From positions 1 through 64,000 of the forward strand of contig JANYEA010000133.1 in the NCBI GenBank assembly GCA_025363385.1: a stretch of DNA of 64,000 bases, given 5' to 3'. Each line of letters begins with the position of its first letter. Position 1 is the stretch's first letter. Positions 55,496 through 64,000 of this stretch are shown here, one piece after another. The notes below the pieces were generated by a model. It saw only the letters and a list, made by a program, of their open reading frames with translations. It was not told where the DNA came from and made no database searches. The translations under genes and the position numbers were made by a program. This stretch comes from Bacteroidota bacterium. GTDB lineage: Bacteria; Bacteroidota; Bacteroidia; Chitinophagales; Chitinophagaceae.

Positions 55496-56980
55496 TTATT
55501 GATTTATTTCTAAAAGCTGACTCACATTGTTGTTGCGGTCAACCGCAGCAACACATACGCGTTTGCCTTCAATGTCGGGCACGTTTGCTAGATCAAATCG
55601 AGCAGTTTTTTCAGTTACTATTATTTGAACCAACTGTGCATTGCAAAGTTTTACTTCTACACCTTGATCAAGAATAAATACCCCAAAAGATTTGATTTTT
55701 TCCTGGCCATTATTAGTAAGCTCTATTAATCCATTTTGTAATCTGGTAATAGTTGGTTGCGCAGGAATGGCATCGTCGATCCAAGGCATGGGTGGAACCA
55801 ATGCTGGAAAATAGTAATAATTATTTCGAAGACTATCACACCAACCCAAAGGATTTTTTTCGAAAACTTTACTATTGAAATACACACTACCCTGTGTGGT
55901 ATTGTAATTTCTTAAAGCCTGAATTTGTTTCGGAATTTCCTGCGGATTTCTCCATGCTGGATTCGAACCCGCACGATAAAACCCGTGCCCGATAAAGAGT
56001 TGCCGCTCATAGCTGTGCTGGTTCCACCAATCTAATAATGTATCATAGTCTGCCAGTTTATGTCCGCGTTCCCAATACAACTGTGGAACTACATAATCAA
56101 TCCAGCCTTTATTTAACCACAATAAGATATCTGCATACAGATCATCGTAATTAGTTTGTCCGCCCTTAGTATCACTACCCATTGGGTCTTTGCTTTTATT
56201 GCGCCAAATTCCGAATGGACTTATTCCAAACTTCACACGAGGATTGGTGCTACGAATGGTTTCATACAATAGTTTTATAATGCTATCGCAATTACTCCTG
56301 CGCCAATTTTCTTTATCCATTCCCTTTCCATATTTCAGATAAGACTGTTGATCTGGGAATTCTTTTCCTGCAATTCGATAAGGATAAAAATAATCGTCCA
56401 TATGGATGGCATCAATATCATATCGGGTTAAAATATCTTTTACAACTTTTGCTGTGTGCAACTGTACTTCTGGAAGTGCGGGATTAAAATATTTTTTATC
56501 TCCATAGACCAAAAACCATTCTGGATGAAGTTTGGTTAAATGAGTTGGGGCAACAGAGGATGTGCGCATATTAAATACTGCACGATAAGGATTCAACCAG
56601 GCATGAAATTCTAAACCGCGATTATGCGTTTCTCTGATCATGAATTCTACAGGGTCGTAAAAAGGAGAGGGAGGCTTACCTTGTTGGCCAGTCAAAAATT
56701 CACTCCATGGCTCGTATTGTGATGGATAGAGTGCATCTGCTGCTGGGCGAATTTGCACAATTACCGCATTCATGCCATTTTGTTGGTGCATGTCTAACAG
56801 CTTTATGTATTCTGCTTTTTGTTCTGCAACCGATATGTTTTTAGAACTTGGCCAATCGATATTGTCTACAGAAGCTACCCAAACTGCTCTGAATTCGTAA
56901 TTACGAGGTAATTGTGCCATGCACGAAACGGCGAACATACAGCCTAAAAAAACTAAGCCGAGGGTATAAGTTAGCTTCAT
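55496..56980 (-). CDS. Family 10-like glycosyl hydrolase (GHL10/DUF187)
   Basis: The 494-residue secreted protein begins with a signal that may be a lipobox (LGCMFAVSC, near residue 20). It has the GHL10 barrel (EFRAVWVASVDNIDWPSSK, GMNAVIVQIRPAADALYPS, EFHAWLNPYRA, DAIHMDDYFYP, KFGISPFGIWRNKS, WIDYVVPQLYWERGH), as in YngK-type proteins. A C-terminal Ig-like domain is likely (residues 400-494). Probable acids are D and E residues in these motifs. Relatives act on peptidoglycan or bacterial glycans; the substrate is not established. Confidence 0.88.
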   Translation of the reverse strand: MKLTYTLGLVFLGCMFAVSCMAQLPRNYEFRAVWVASVDNIDWPSSKNISVAEQKAEYIKLLDMHQQNGMNAVIVQIRPAADALYPSQYEPWSEFLTGQQGKPPSPFYDPVEFMIRETHNRGLEFHAWLNPYRAVFNMRTSSVAPTHLTKLHPEWFLVYGDKKYFNPALPEVQLHTAKVVKDILTRYDIDAIHMDDYFYPYRIAGKEFPDQQSYLKYGKGMDKENWRRSNCDSIIKLLYETIRSTNPRVKFGISPFGIWRNKSKDPMGSDTKGGQTNYDDLYADILLWLNKGWIDYVVPQLYWERGHKLADYDTLLDWWNQHSYERQLFIGHGFYRAGSNPAWRNPQEIPKQIQALRNYNTTQGSVYFNSKVFEKNPLGWCDSLRNNYYYFPALVPPMPWIDDAIPAQPTITRLQNGLIELTNNGQEKIKSFGVFILDQGVEVKLCNAQLVQIIVTEKTARFDLANVPDIEGKRVCVAAVDRNNNVSQLLEINQ

Positions 56981-57064
56981 TAAACGAATTTATACTTATG
57001 TTAGTTGGCAAAAAAAAATGTGGAAGGAATTTACCATAGTCTTTGGTAATGCACATTTGAAGCC

Positions 57065-57514
57065 CTACTTTTCCCTGATCTTGTCGAGCAAATTACTGAG
57101 TTGAATGGCTTCTTCTTCAGTAAGATTTCTCATAATATTGTCGATATCATTATTGCGGATATCCAAATGCTCTAATAGGGCAAGTCCTTTTTCAGAAATC
57201 TGAATATCAACCAGGCGCTTATCAGACACGCAGATTGCTTTTTCTGCCAGTTCTTTTTTAACCAGGCGATCAACAATTCTACTTGTATCACTCATTTTGT
57301 CTAACATCCGATCGCGAATCTGTAATGTGCTAATGGGGTTTTTACTTCCCCTGAGAATTCTTAAAATATTGTATTGTTGCGTGGTAATATCTGCCTCATC
57401 AATGATTTGTTTCATCCTTTCATTGATCCAATTACAGGTGTAGATGAGATTAACTTCAGCTTTCTGGTAGTTGTTCCTAAACTGGTATTGGTTTATGTCT
57501 TTTTCTATGCCCAT
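57065..57514 (-). CDS. MarR family transcriptional regulator
   Basis: The 149-residue protein has a winged helix-turn-helix of the MarR type: ITTQQYNILRILRGSKNPISTLQI, DKMSDTSRIVDRLVKKELAEK and the wing with SDKRLVDIQISEKG. Flanking helices form the dimer. No cysteine pair for redox sensing stands out beyond a few single cysteines. An upstream TAGCTTTG element fits a promoter. The target is unknown; the adjacent hydrolase or the radical SAM gene are possibilities. Confidence 0.9.
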   Translation of the reverse strand: MGIEKDINQYQFRNNYQKAEVNLIYTCNWINERMKQIIDEADITTQQYNILRILRGSKNPISTLQIRDRMLDKMSDTSRIVDRLVKKELAEKAICVSDKRLVDIQISEKGLALLEHLDIRNNDIDNIMRNLTEEEAIQLSNLLDKIREK

Positions 57515-57560
57515 GCTAAGCTATCTCCTCGTATTTCAGATTGAAACTACTTTGTAAGTG

Positions 57561-57568
57561 CAAAGCTA
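57561..57568 (-). promoter_or_regulatory. Likely -7 element of the MarR gene (TAGCTTTG)
   Basis: An exact TAnnTTTG match on the minus strand lies 46 nt upstream of the ATG. The -33 region is T-rich but has no TTTG. It closely resembles the element before the CNNM/CorC gene. Confidence 0.45.
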
Positions 57569-57634
57569 AAGGGGAAAAATTAAAAAAACATTAAAATGAT
57601 ATAAGATTTTTAGATAAAACCGTCGTTTTAACAT

Positions 57635-58666
57635 TTATTCTTCCCAAACACTTAAGCCTTCGCTGCAATTTGAACAGATGTCAATGTTTTTCCTACTTGT
57701 ACTAAGCTCTTTTCTGAATTGCTGGTAATTCGGATTATTCCAGATTTCTTTAAAACTTTGACTGCTAAGATTTCCTAACTGGTGCATGGCGTCTTTGTCG
57801 AAGCAACAGGGAACCACTATTCCATCCCAGCTTATCACATTGCCGTGCCAAAGTCTCCAGCAATGATTGCTAAGACCACTTTTCACTTTTCTCTTTCCGT
57901 CTTTTCCTAATTTATATCGGCTAAACTTATCAATCGTTGGAACAAGTTGGTGGGGGTCGTTTTCGAAATCATAGACCTGTGCTGTTTTAAACCGAACTTG
58001 GTCAACCCCAATTTCAGCTCCAAGTTTTTTAATAGCTTCAATTTGATGTTCATTTGGTTTTACCACTAAAAACTGAAAAAAAACAAAAGGTGTTTTACTA
58101 TGAAGGTTTTTTTTCCATTTTACAATGTTTTCAGCACCTGCGATAACTTTTTCCAGATTACCGCCAATTCGGTATTGTTCATAAACGTTTTGAGTAGTTC
58201 CATCTATAGAAATGATCAGACGGTCTAACCCACTTTCTACCGTAGCTTTTGCTTTTTCATCCGTTAAATAATGTGCGTTGGTGGAAGTAGCGGTATAGAT
58301 ATTTTTCTTGTGTGCATAGTGTACCATCTCCAGAAAATCTGGGTTCAAAAAAGGCTCCCCCTGAAAATAAAAGATCAGGTATATCAATTCCTGGTATATC
58401 GAATCGATGGTTTTTTTAAAAAAATGCTGATCTAACATGCCTGTTGGTCTTGTAAATGCCCTCATTCCACTCGGGCATTCCGGGCAACGGAGGTTACAAG
58501 AAGTGGTTGGTTCAAAAGAGATGGAAATAGGATATCCCCACTGTACGGGTTTTCCGGTAAGCTTGGTTAATTGGTAACTGCTGTAAACTTTAACAGCATT
58601 CCAAAATCGGCGGAAACTGCTTTTTTTAAGAAGATTAATGCTATCGTTCCAGTTAAAATATGCCAT
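57635..58666 (-). CDS. Radical SAM/SPASM domain protein
   Basis: From ATG 58666 (MAYFNWNDSINLL) the protein has 343 residues; a longer frame opens at 58714. It carries the radical SAM cluster motif CNLRCPEC (C-x3-C-x2-C, near residue 59), SAM-binding YFQGEPFLNPDF and a C-terminal SPASM-type set (NHCWRLW, VPCCFDK, ICSNCSEG) for further iron-sulfur clusters. Such enzymes modify peptides or act in cofactor or glycan pathways. No small peptide substrate gene is seen next to it. The reaction is unknown. Confidence 0.88.
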   Translation of the reverse strand: MAYFNWNDSINLLKKSSFRRFWNAVKVYSSYQLTKLTGKPVQWGYPISISFEPTTSCNLRCPECPSGMRAFTRPTGMLDQHFFKKTIDSIYQELIYLIFYFQGEPFLNPDFLEMVHYAHKKNIYTATSTNAHYLTDEKAKATVESGLDRLIISIDGTTQNVYEQYRIGGNLEKVIAGAENIVKWKKNLHSKTPFVFFQFLVVKPNEHQIEAIKKLGAEIGVDQVRFKTAQVYDFENDPHQLVPTIDKFSRYKLGKDGKRKVKSGLSNHCWRLWHGNVISWDGIVVPCCFDKDAMHQLGNLSSQSFKEIWNNPNYQQFRKELSTSRKNIDICSNCSEGLSVWEE

Positions 58667-58841
58667 AGTGGGTATAAAATTAAGGTGAACTAGATAGGAA
58701 TTAGCATTATTCAATTAATTGCTAACTTGCACTCCCAATATTATTGTTGAGGTAATCGAATGATTTTTATAAACATCGACTATTTTGTGCAATTTTATTC
58801 GGAACTTTACTAGGTTGGTTAAACAATTATAAATATTATTC

Positions 58842-59552
58842 ATGACCCACTTTCATGATCCCACTACTTGCCAGTCCTGTGCTCAACGCTTTACATCGGT
58901 ATTTTGTAAGGCCAAACAGGAATTTATCGCTGAGATAAACGAACAAAAAATTTGCAATATTTACAAGAAAGGACAGACTCTTTTTAACGAGGGGTCTTAT
59001 CCATTTGGTGTTTATTGTATTAATGATGGTAAGGTTAAATTGTCTCATTTAGGAGACGATGGGAAAGAACAGATTATTCGGTTATTAAGGGGTGGTGATG
59101 TGTTGGGTTATCGTGCGCTTTTAAGTGGTGAGAGATATAGTGCAAGTGCTATAGCATTAGAGGATACACAAGTTTGTTTTATACCCAAAGAACTATTTAT
59201 CAGTGTACTTAAAAGTGATACTGGGCTGGCTTTTGAAATGATGAAATTATTGAGCGACGAATTGCATAAAGCAGAAGTTAAACTCACACATCTTGCACAA
59301 AAACCTATCAGAGAACGATTGGCAGAGACCTTGCTTTTCATTAAAGAAACTTACGGATTTGAAGCGGATGGCGTAACATTAAGTGTACGGTTATCACGCG
59401 AAGAAATTGCTAATCTAGTGGGTACTGCTACCGAATCAACTATTCGTTTATTATCTGAATTCAAAAAAGATGGAATGGTTGAATTAGACGGTAAAAAAAT
59501 TAAAATCTTACGCCAGAAAGAGCTCATTAAAACCGCGAATCTACAGGATTAA
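58842..59552 (+). CDS. FNR-like transcriptional regulator
   Basis: The 236-residue CRP/FNR-family protein has an N-terminal cysteine set C10-x2-C13-x8-C22 and C112 in QVCFIP, an arrangement like the oxygen-sensing 4Fe-4S ligands of FNR. A cyclic-nucleotide-fold domain (GQTLFNEGSYPFGVYCINDGKVKL), a dimer helix and a winged helix-turn-helix (LSREEIANLVGTATESTIRLLSEF) follow. Its DNA-reading helix ETxxxR core (ESTIR) is FNR-compatible. The nearby TGA-N6-TCA boxes and oxidase assembly genes support a low-oxygen switch. Confidence 0.9.
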   Translation: MTHFHDPTTCQSCAQRFTSVFCKAKQEFIAEINEQKICNIYKKGQTLFNEGSYPFGVYCINDGKVKLSHLGDDGKEQIIRLLRGGDVLGYRALLSGERYSASAIALEDTQVCFIPKELFISVLKSDTGLAFEMMKLLSDELHKAEVKLTHLAQKPIRERLAETLLFIKETYGFEADGVTLSVRLSREEIANLVGTATESTIRLLSEFKKDGMVELDGKKIKILRQKELIKTANLQD

Positions 59553-59576
59553 TTGGCAAATAGACACTTAAAAACA

Positions 59577-59610
59577 TGACAAAAATCATGCATGTTATTG
59601 AGTACTGTCA
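59577..59610 (+). promoter_or_regulatory. Tandem FNR-type operators before the hemerythrin gene
   Basis: Two TGA-N6-TCA palindromes, TGACAAAAATCA (59577-59588) and TGAGTACTGTCA (59599-59610), start 22 bp apart. The second ends directly at the TTTG of the presumed -33 element. The pair recurs with the same register before ccoS. Confidence 0.65.
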
Positions 59611-59640
59611 TTTGCTAAAGTTCTATACGTGAATATCTTG
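59611..59640 (+). promoter_or_regulatory. Possible promoter of the hemerythrin-like gene
   Basis: TTTG (59611-59614) and TATCTTG (59634-59640, one T short of TAnnTTTG) are 19 nt apart. Transcription would start near 59647, 11 nt before the ATG. Confidence 0.45.
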
Positions 59641-59657
59641 CACGTAAATAGAGGTAG

Positions 59658-60176
59658 ATGTTGACTAATCAAAACGATACTGTTTCAAATGAATTACTAA
59701 CTCCGGAAGGATTATGTATACTCATTTTGAAGGACTACCATCCTTCAATAACTGATTCGTGCAATAAAATCGAAACATTCATTTTATCGAATCATTTTGG
59801 GAAAGATATTTCGATCCCATTATCTGAATTGGTTCATTTGATTTTTATGAAATTGAATGACGAGATCAAACACTTTTTTCTCAAAGAATCGGGTATTATT
59901 TTTCCTGCTATCAAGAAGAATGCAAAAAATAAAGCAGCCAAAGATGGGGGGCATTTTTTACAACCTTCAGCACTTGAATCAATTCATCAACGTCAACAGG
60001 TAATTACTAATCTACTTCAGAAATTAAGGCATTTATTGCAAGATTATAATATCCAACCATCATGGCACAAAGACTGGAGAGAATGTGTTAATGAAATGTT
60101 TCAGTTAGAGAGCAAAGTTTATCAGTGGATACACATTGAGGGAAGCTTGCTTTATCCTAAGATTACTGGTAAATAA
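59658..60176 (+). CDS. Hemerythrin-like HHE domain protein
   Basis: The 172-residue protein has the four-helix metal-site pattern of HHE/hemerythrin proteins: DYHPSI, HFFLKESGIIFPAI, SIHQRQQ and HIEGSLLYPKI, which supply histidine and carboxylate ligands for a diiron centre. It resembles the C-terminal part of the Ric/YtfE/ScdA nitric-oxide-stress repair proteins but lacks their N-terminal ScdA domain. It lies in the FNR/oxidase locus behind two FNR-type sites, so a role with oxygen, nitric oxide or iron under low oxygen is likely. Confidence 0.78.
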   Translation: MLTNQNDTVSNELLTPEGLCILILKDYHPSITDSCNKIETFILSNHFGKDISIPLSELVHLIFMKLNDEIKHFFLKESGIIFPAIKKNAKNKAAKDGGHFLQPSALESIHQRQQVITNLLQKLRHLLQDYNIQPSWHKDWRECVNEMFQLESKVYQWIHIEGSLLYPKITGK

Positions 60177-60240
60177 ATACCATTCATCGCACCATCAATT
60201 TATACTTTATTCACTAAGCAATTTATTGTAAATTCAAACT

Positions 60241-62655
60241 ATGTCAGACCCATCAGTTTCTCAAAAATCTAAAGTGCAATGTTATCATTGTGGTGAAGAC
60301 TGCGATGAGAAAACAATTGTTGCGCACGACAAGCATTTTTGTTGTGACGGTTGTAAAATGGTTTTTGAGATTTTGAACAAGACCGGAATGTGTGATTATT
60401 ATTCAATAAGTGATAATCCAGGAACTAACCAACGTATTAAGATTAGGGAAGACAAATTTGCATTTCTCGATGAACAAAAAATTCAAAGTGCATTATTAAG
60501 TTTCACCAACGATTCAGAAACCCATGTGAACTTCTATTTGCCTCAAATGCACTGCAGTAGCTGTTTGTGGCTATTAGAAAATTTGCATCGGCTTAATGAG
60601 TACGTAATTAGCTCTAAAGTAAATTTTGAAAGAAAAGAAGCAGATATTGTATTTGATCACCGACGTGTTTCCATGCGTCAGGTGGCTGAATTATTAACTT
60701 CCATTGGATACGAACCTTATATTAGTTTTAAAGACCTGAAACAGCAAAGACCTAGTCTCAATATGTCTAAGATCTACAAATTAGGAGTGGCTGGATTTTG
60801 TTTTGCGAATATCATGTTATTTAGTTTTCCGGAATATCTTGGCATAGATTCTCAGGAACTCTTTTTACAGGGTACATTTCGTTACATGAATATCATTTTA
60901 AGTCTGCCAGTTTTCTTTTATAGTAGTTCAGAGTTTTATATCAGTGCATGGAAAAGTTTGAAGCATGGGTTTTTAAATATCGATGCACCCATTGTGTTAG
61001 CAGTAGTAGTGGCTTTCGCACGAAGTTTATACGAAGTGTTAAGTGGTACAGGTGCGGGATATTTTGATTCAATGACGGGTATTGTTTTCTTTATGTTGAT
61101 AGGTAGGGTTTTGCAGGACAAAACCTATCAGCAATTGAGTTTTGAACGCGACTATACAGCTTATTTTCCTATAGCAGTAACCAGAATTAAAAACAACCAA
61201 TCAACCTCAGTTGCTTTACCAGATATCGTTTTGGATGATACCATTCTTATCCATCACCAAGAACTCATTCCTGCCGATGGAATCTTAACCAGAGGAAAGG
61301 CATTGATCGATTATAGTTTTGTTACAGGTGAATCTATTCCAGTAGAAAAAGAAATGGGAGAAATTGTATATGCCGGCGGTAAACAAATAGGTAGTAATAT
61401 TGAAATTTTGGTGATCAAGGAAGTTTCTCAAAGCTATTTAACTAAACTCTGGAATCGTTCGGAATTGCAAAGTGATCGGAATGATAATGAACGTTCTTTT
61501 GTTCATTTATTAAGTCGCTATTTTACATGGATCTTATTTACGATTGCCATATCTGCTTCTATTTATTGGTGGGCTATAGATCCCTCTAAAATTGGTCATG
61601 TGATTACTTCTGTTTTAATAGTGGCTTGCCCTTGTTCTTTATTATTGAGCAATACATTTACAAATGGAAATATCTTAAGAAGACTTGGAAGAAACCAATT
61701 TTATTTAAGAAATGCACAGACTATCGAAGATATTGCCAATATCAATTATATCGTTTTTGATAAAACCGGTACACTTACCACAGGCAGGTATCAGGATATC
61801 AATTATGATGGTGAGGTATTGAATGAATCTCTCAAGCAGAAAATTGCTGTTTTAGCATCACATTCAACACATCCCATGAGCAAGGCCATTGCTTTATGGG
61901 CAAAACAAGCTAACACGCAAAATAATCAGGTGGTAGATTTTGGGGAAACTCCTGGCAGGGGCATTCAAGGAATTGTGGAAGGTGATCTGTTGAAATTAGG
62001 CTCTGCTTTTTTTGTGAAAAAAGCGGAACAGGGATCTGCATTGGATTCGGCTGTATTCGTTTCGGTTAATGGGAAGGTTTATGGAAGATTTGGTTTTAGA
62101 AACCATTATCGTGAGCAAGTTCCTGCTATCATGAAAAGACTTCGTAAACTGGGTTACCCCATTTCAATTCTTAGCGGAGATAATGCGGGAGAAAAAGATT
62201 ATTTGGAACAATTATTAGGAAAGGATACCCCCATTTTATTTCATCAAAAACCAGAAGATAAATTAGAAGCCATTAAAATGATTCAAGCTACTGGTAAAAA
62301 AGTGATGATGGTGGGGGATGGCTTAAATGATGCGGGAGCGCTAAAACAAGCTGATGTGGGAATCGCTATTACCGAAAATACTGCCACATTTACACCAGCA
62401 AGTGATGTAATTTTAGAAGCTTCCATGTTACCAAAGTTTCATCAGTTTCTGTTATTATGTAAAGCAAATAAGGTATTGGTGTGGACTGCATTTGTTGTTT
62501 CCATACTGTACAATATTGTAGGAGAGTCTTTTGCAGTGAGCGGTCATTTATCGCCCATGGTAGCAGCTATTTTGATGCCGGCAAGTAGTTTAACGATTTT
62601 ACTCATCAGTTTTGGTGCAAGTAATTTAATAAGTTGGAAAATGGGACTTAAATAA
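60241..62655 (+). CDS. ccoI: CcoI/FixI-type copper P-type ATPase
   Basis: This heavy-metal P-type ATPase (804 residues) delivers copper during assembly of cbb3-type cytochrome c oxidase. The N-terminus has a cysteine-rich domain (CYHCGEDC, CCDGCKMVF), then a heavy-metal domain with MHCSSC (C105, C108). Transmembrane segments, TGES, the CPC motif (C463-P-C465), DKTGT (D507) and GDGLNDAGALKQADVGIA follow. The Cys-rich N-terminus and the downstream ccoS and ccoN genes distinguish it from generic CopA. It lies 64 bp after the hemerythrin-like gene. Confidence 0.93.
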   Translation: MSDPSVSQKSKVQCYHCGEDCDEKTIVAHDKHFCCDGCKMVFEILNKTGMCDYYSISDNPGTNQRIKIREDKFAFLDEQKIQSALLSFTNDSETHVNFYLPQMHCSSCLWLLENLHRLNEYVISSKVNFERKEADIVFDHRRVSMRQVAELLTSIGYEPYISFKDLKQQRPSLNMSKIYKLGVAGFCFANIMLFSFPEYLGIDSQELFLQGTFRYMNIILSLPVFFYSSSEFYISAWKSLKHGFLNIDAPIVLAVVVAFARSLYEVLSGTGAGYFDSMTGIVFFMLIGRVLQDKTYQQLSFERDYTAYFPIAVTRIKNNQSTSVALPDIVLDDTILIHHQELIPADGILTRGKALIDYSFVTGESIPVEKEMGEIVYAGGKQIGSNIEILVIKEVSQSYLTKLWNRSELQSDRNDNERSFVHLLSRYFTWILFTIAISASIYWWAIDPSKIGHVITSVLIVACPCSLLLSNTFTNGNILRRLGRNQFYLRNAQTIEDIANINYIVFDKTGTLTTGRYQDINYDGEVLNESLKQKIAVLASHSTHPMSKAIALWAKQANTQNNQVVDFGETPGRGIQGIVEGDLLKLGSAFFVKKAEQGSALDSAVFVSVNGKVYGRFGFRNHYREQVPAIMKRLRKLGYPISILSGDNAGEKDYLEQLLGKDTPILFHQKPEDKLEAIKMIQATGKKVMMVGDGLNDAGALKQADVGIAITENTATFTPASDVILEASMLPKFHQFLLLCKANKVLVWTAFVVSILYNIVGESFAVSGHLSPMVAAILMPASSLTILLISFGASNLISWKMGLK

Positions 62656-62697
62656 TTCTTTTTAAAGTTTAAACGCCGGTTGATTTTTAATAATATA

Positions 62698-62731
62698 TGA
62701 TAAATATCATTAAACTGGTTGAGTATTGTCA
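62698..62731 (+). promoter_or_regulatory. Tandem FNR-type operators before ccoS
   Basis: TGATAAATATCA (62698-62709) and TGAGTATTGTCA (62720-62731) start 22 bp apart, matching the pair before the hemerythrin gene in both spacing and the sequence of the second box (TGAGTAyTGTCA). A TACTTTTA (62755-62762) downstream resembles a -7 element. Confidence 0.68.
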
Positions 62732-62784
62732 TGGATTGGTCATTGAGACACATTTACTTTTACTAAAATACAACACCACCCACT

Positions 62785-62967
62785 ATGAGTGTTATTATTA
62801 TCCTTTTACTAGCTAGTATATCAATAGCAGCGTTGTTTTTGGTTGCCTTCTTATGGAGTGTAAAAACCGGACAATACAACGACGAAATGAGCCCGCCCAT
62901 GCGGATATTGCTTGATTCAGTTCCTGCAAAGGAAAGTTCAGAATCAGCAACAATAGAATCCCTTTAA
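62785..62967 (+). CDS. ccoS: cbb3-type oxidase assembly protein CcoS
   Basis: CcoS is a small membrane protein needed for cofactor insertion into cbb3 oxidase. The 60-residue protein has one N-terminal transmembrane helix (IIILLLASISIAALFLVAFL) followed by the family motif WSVKTGQYNDEMSPPMRIL. It lies between ccoI and ccoN and behind tandem FNR-type sites. The C-terminal serine- and glutamate-rich tail is variable in the family. Confidence 0.93.
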   Translation: MSVIIILLLASISIAALFLVAFLWSVKTGQYNDEMSPPMRILLDSVPAKESSESATIESL

Positions 62968-63012
62968 ATCTTTTAATCATCGCTAATACCAAACCAAAAC
63001 CAAACTATCCAC

Positions 63013-64000
63013 ATGCAAGTAGAAAAATTCTATTATGACAACCGGATTGTAAAGCAATTTGCCTTTGCCACCATTTTATGGGGCGTAGTGGGCATGCTTG
63101 CCGGTCTATTGATAGCTGTGCAAATTTATCTGCCAGCTGCCAATTTCGGATTACCCTTTACCACATTCGGTAGGGTAAGACCTGTTCACACCAACGCGGT
63201 TATTTTCGCATTTGTTGGGAATGGAATATTTATGGGAGTTTACTATTCATTGCAGCGTTTATGTAAAGCGCGTATGTTTAGTGATTTACTAGGTAAAATC
63301 CATTTCTGGGGATGGCAATTTATTATCGTTCTTGCTGCAGTTACACTGCTAGCAGGCTATACTTCGGGTAAAGAATACGCCGAATTAGAGTGGCCTATTG
63401 ATATTCTTATTGCATTGATCTGGATTGTTTTTGGTATTAATATGTTTGGCACCATCATTAAACGCAGAGAAAGTCATTTGTACGTTGCAATCTGGTTCTA
63501 CATTGCAACCTGGATTACTGTTACCATGCTTCATGTGGTGAACTCTTTTGAATTGCCATTTAGCATGTTAAAGAGTTACAGTTTTTATGCAGGAGTACAG
63601 GATGCGTTGGTACAATGGTGGTATGGACATAATGCGGTGGCATTCTTCTTAACCACTCCTTATTTAGGAGTGATGTACTATTTCTTACCTAAAGCGGCAA
63701 ACAGACCCGTATATAGTTATCGTTTATCAATCATTCACTTTTGGGCATTGATCTTCTTATATATCTGGGCCGGACCTCACCACTTATTATATACTGCATT
63801 ACCTGATTGGGCACAAAGTTTAGGTACCGTTTTCAGTATTATGCTGATAGCTCCATCATGGGGTGGTATGTTAAACGGATTGTTCACATTGCGTGGCGCC
63901 TGGGATAAAGTAAGAGAAGATCCTATTTTAAAATTCATGGTGGTGGCAATTACCTGTTATGGTATGTCAACCTTTGAAGGCCCCATGTTAAGTATTAAGA
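63013..64000 (+). CDS. ccoN: cbb3-type cytochrome c oxidase subunit I (partial)
   Basis: The frame starts at ATG 63013 and runs off the window after 329 codons with no stop. It matches Cco[15 protein letters not shown] (a heme-ligand region), [11 protein letters not shown] (H206, copper B ligand), [18 protein letters not shown] (catalytic Tyr250, H256, H257) and [10 protein letters not shown]. The spacing agrees with structurally known cbb3 enzymes offset by one residue. Many Bacteroidota fuse CcoN to CcoO in one polypeptide; the missing end prevents judging this here. It probably shares the transcript with ccoS, 45 bp upstream. Confidence 0.95.
   Translation, partial: MQVEKFYYDNRIVKQFAFATILWGVVGMLAGLLIAVQIYLPAANFGLPFTTFGRVRPVHTNAVIFAFVGNGIFMGVYYSLQRLCKARMFSDLLGKIHFWGWQFIIVLAAVTLLAGYTSGKEYAELEWPIDILIALIWIVFGINMFGTIIKRRESHLYVAIWFYIATWITVTMLHVVNSFELPFSMLKSYSFYAGVQDALVQWWYGHNAVAFFLTTPYLGVMYYFLPKAANRPVYSYRLSIIHFWALIFLYIWAGPHHLLYTALPDWAQSLGTVFSIMLIAPSWGGMLNGLFTLRGAWDKVREDPILKFMVVAITCYGMSTFEGPMLSIK

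Noticed and set aside
1..64000. CRISPR array, prophage, integron or insertion sequence
   Set aside because: No regularly spaced exact repeats, no cas, integrase or transposase reading frames, and no target-site duplications are visible.

Overview
The window looks like chromosomal DNA from an AT-rich, aerobic to microaerobic member of the Bacteroidota, most likely the Chitinophagia (family Chitinophagaceae). This rests on the gene content: KdpD split from its kinase, a two-gene MetH, the CoaX/outer-membrane protein/LptC cluster, DUF4286, DUF4097, small ribosomal protein THX and CcoS next to a CcoI-type ATPase. Several promoters also fit the Bacteroidota pattern (-33 TTTG or TTG, about 20 nt, then -7 TAnnTTTG). 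I see no tRNA, rRNA, phage, transposase or CRISPR array. The last gene (ccoN) runs off the right edge. Coordinates reflect my start choices, which often lie downstream of the longest possible reading frame.

Layout. 0.1-12.2 kb: a deoxyhypusine-synthase-like gene; a leftward run with tatC, rpiB, a CBS/CorC membrane protein and an M28 peptidase; an ECF sigma factor operon (sigma, membrane-anchored putative anti-sigma, DUF4097-like secreted protein); an aldo/keto reductase; and the overlapping cluster coaX-OMP-lptC. 12.3-17.4 kb: three family 2 glycosyltransferases and an O-antigen-ligase-like protein, with meaB among them. 17.5-20.7 kb: a Tat-exported PLP enzyme, the tiny THX gene, HU, DUF4286 and exonuclease III. 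20.8-23.1 kb: promoter, cobalamin riboswitch and a BtuB-like receptor. 23.2-31.6 kb: M20 amidohydrolase, a short SSB, a LOG-family protein, an AsmA-like giant and two envelope proteins. 31.7-42 kb: a two-gene B12-dependent methionine synthase behind a structured leader, YceI, recR, an Ig-like lipoprotein and a UvrD-type helicase-nuclease. 42-55.4 kb: LacI regulator, then a potassium block with kup and a kdp operon (27-aa ORF, kdpF, kdpA, kdpB, kdpC, porin, kdpD N-terminal part, HAMP/PAS kinase), followed by an NtrC-type regulator. 55.5-58.7 kb: GH10-like hydrolase, MarR regulator, radical SAM/SPASM protein. 58.8-64 kb: an FNR-like regulator, hemerythrin-like protein, CcoI-type copper ATPase, CcoS and CcoN, that is, a low-oxygen respiration locus.

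How the parts work together. B12 recurs: a riboswitch-controlled receptor imports it, MetH uses it, and MeaB protects a B12 mutase that must lie elsewhere. Potassium uptake combines a constitutive-type Kup with a Kdp pump whose sensor is split and whose neighbouring regulator is of the sigma-54 class. The right end looks like an FNR regulon: two promoters carry pairs of TGA-N6-TCA palindromes in the same 22-bp register.

The most unusual items are the metH leader, which has two mutually exclusive long helices and no match to a riboswitch class I recognise, the kdp micro-ORF, the tandem FNR-type operators, and a pair of composite palindromic repeats. No wholly new multi-gene system is evident.
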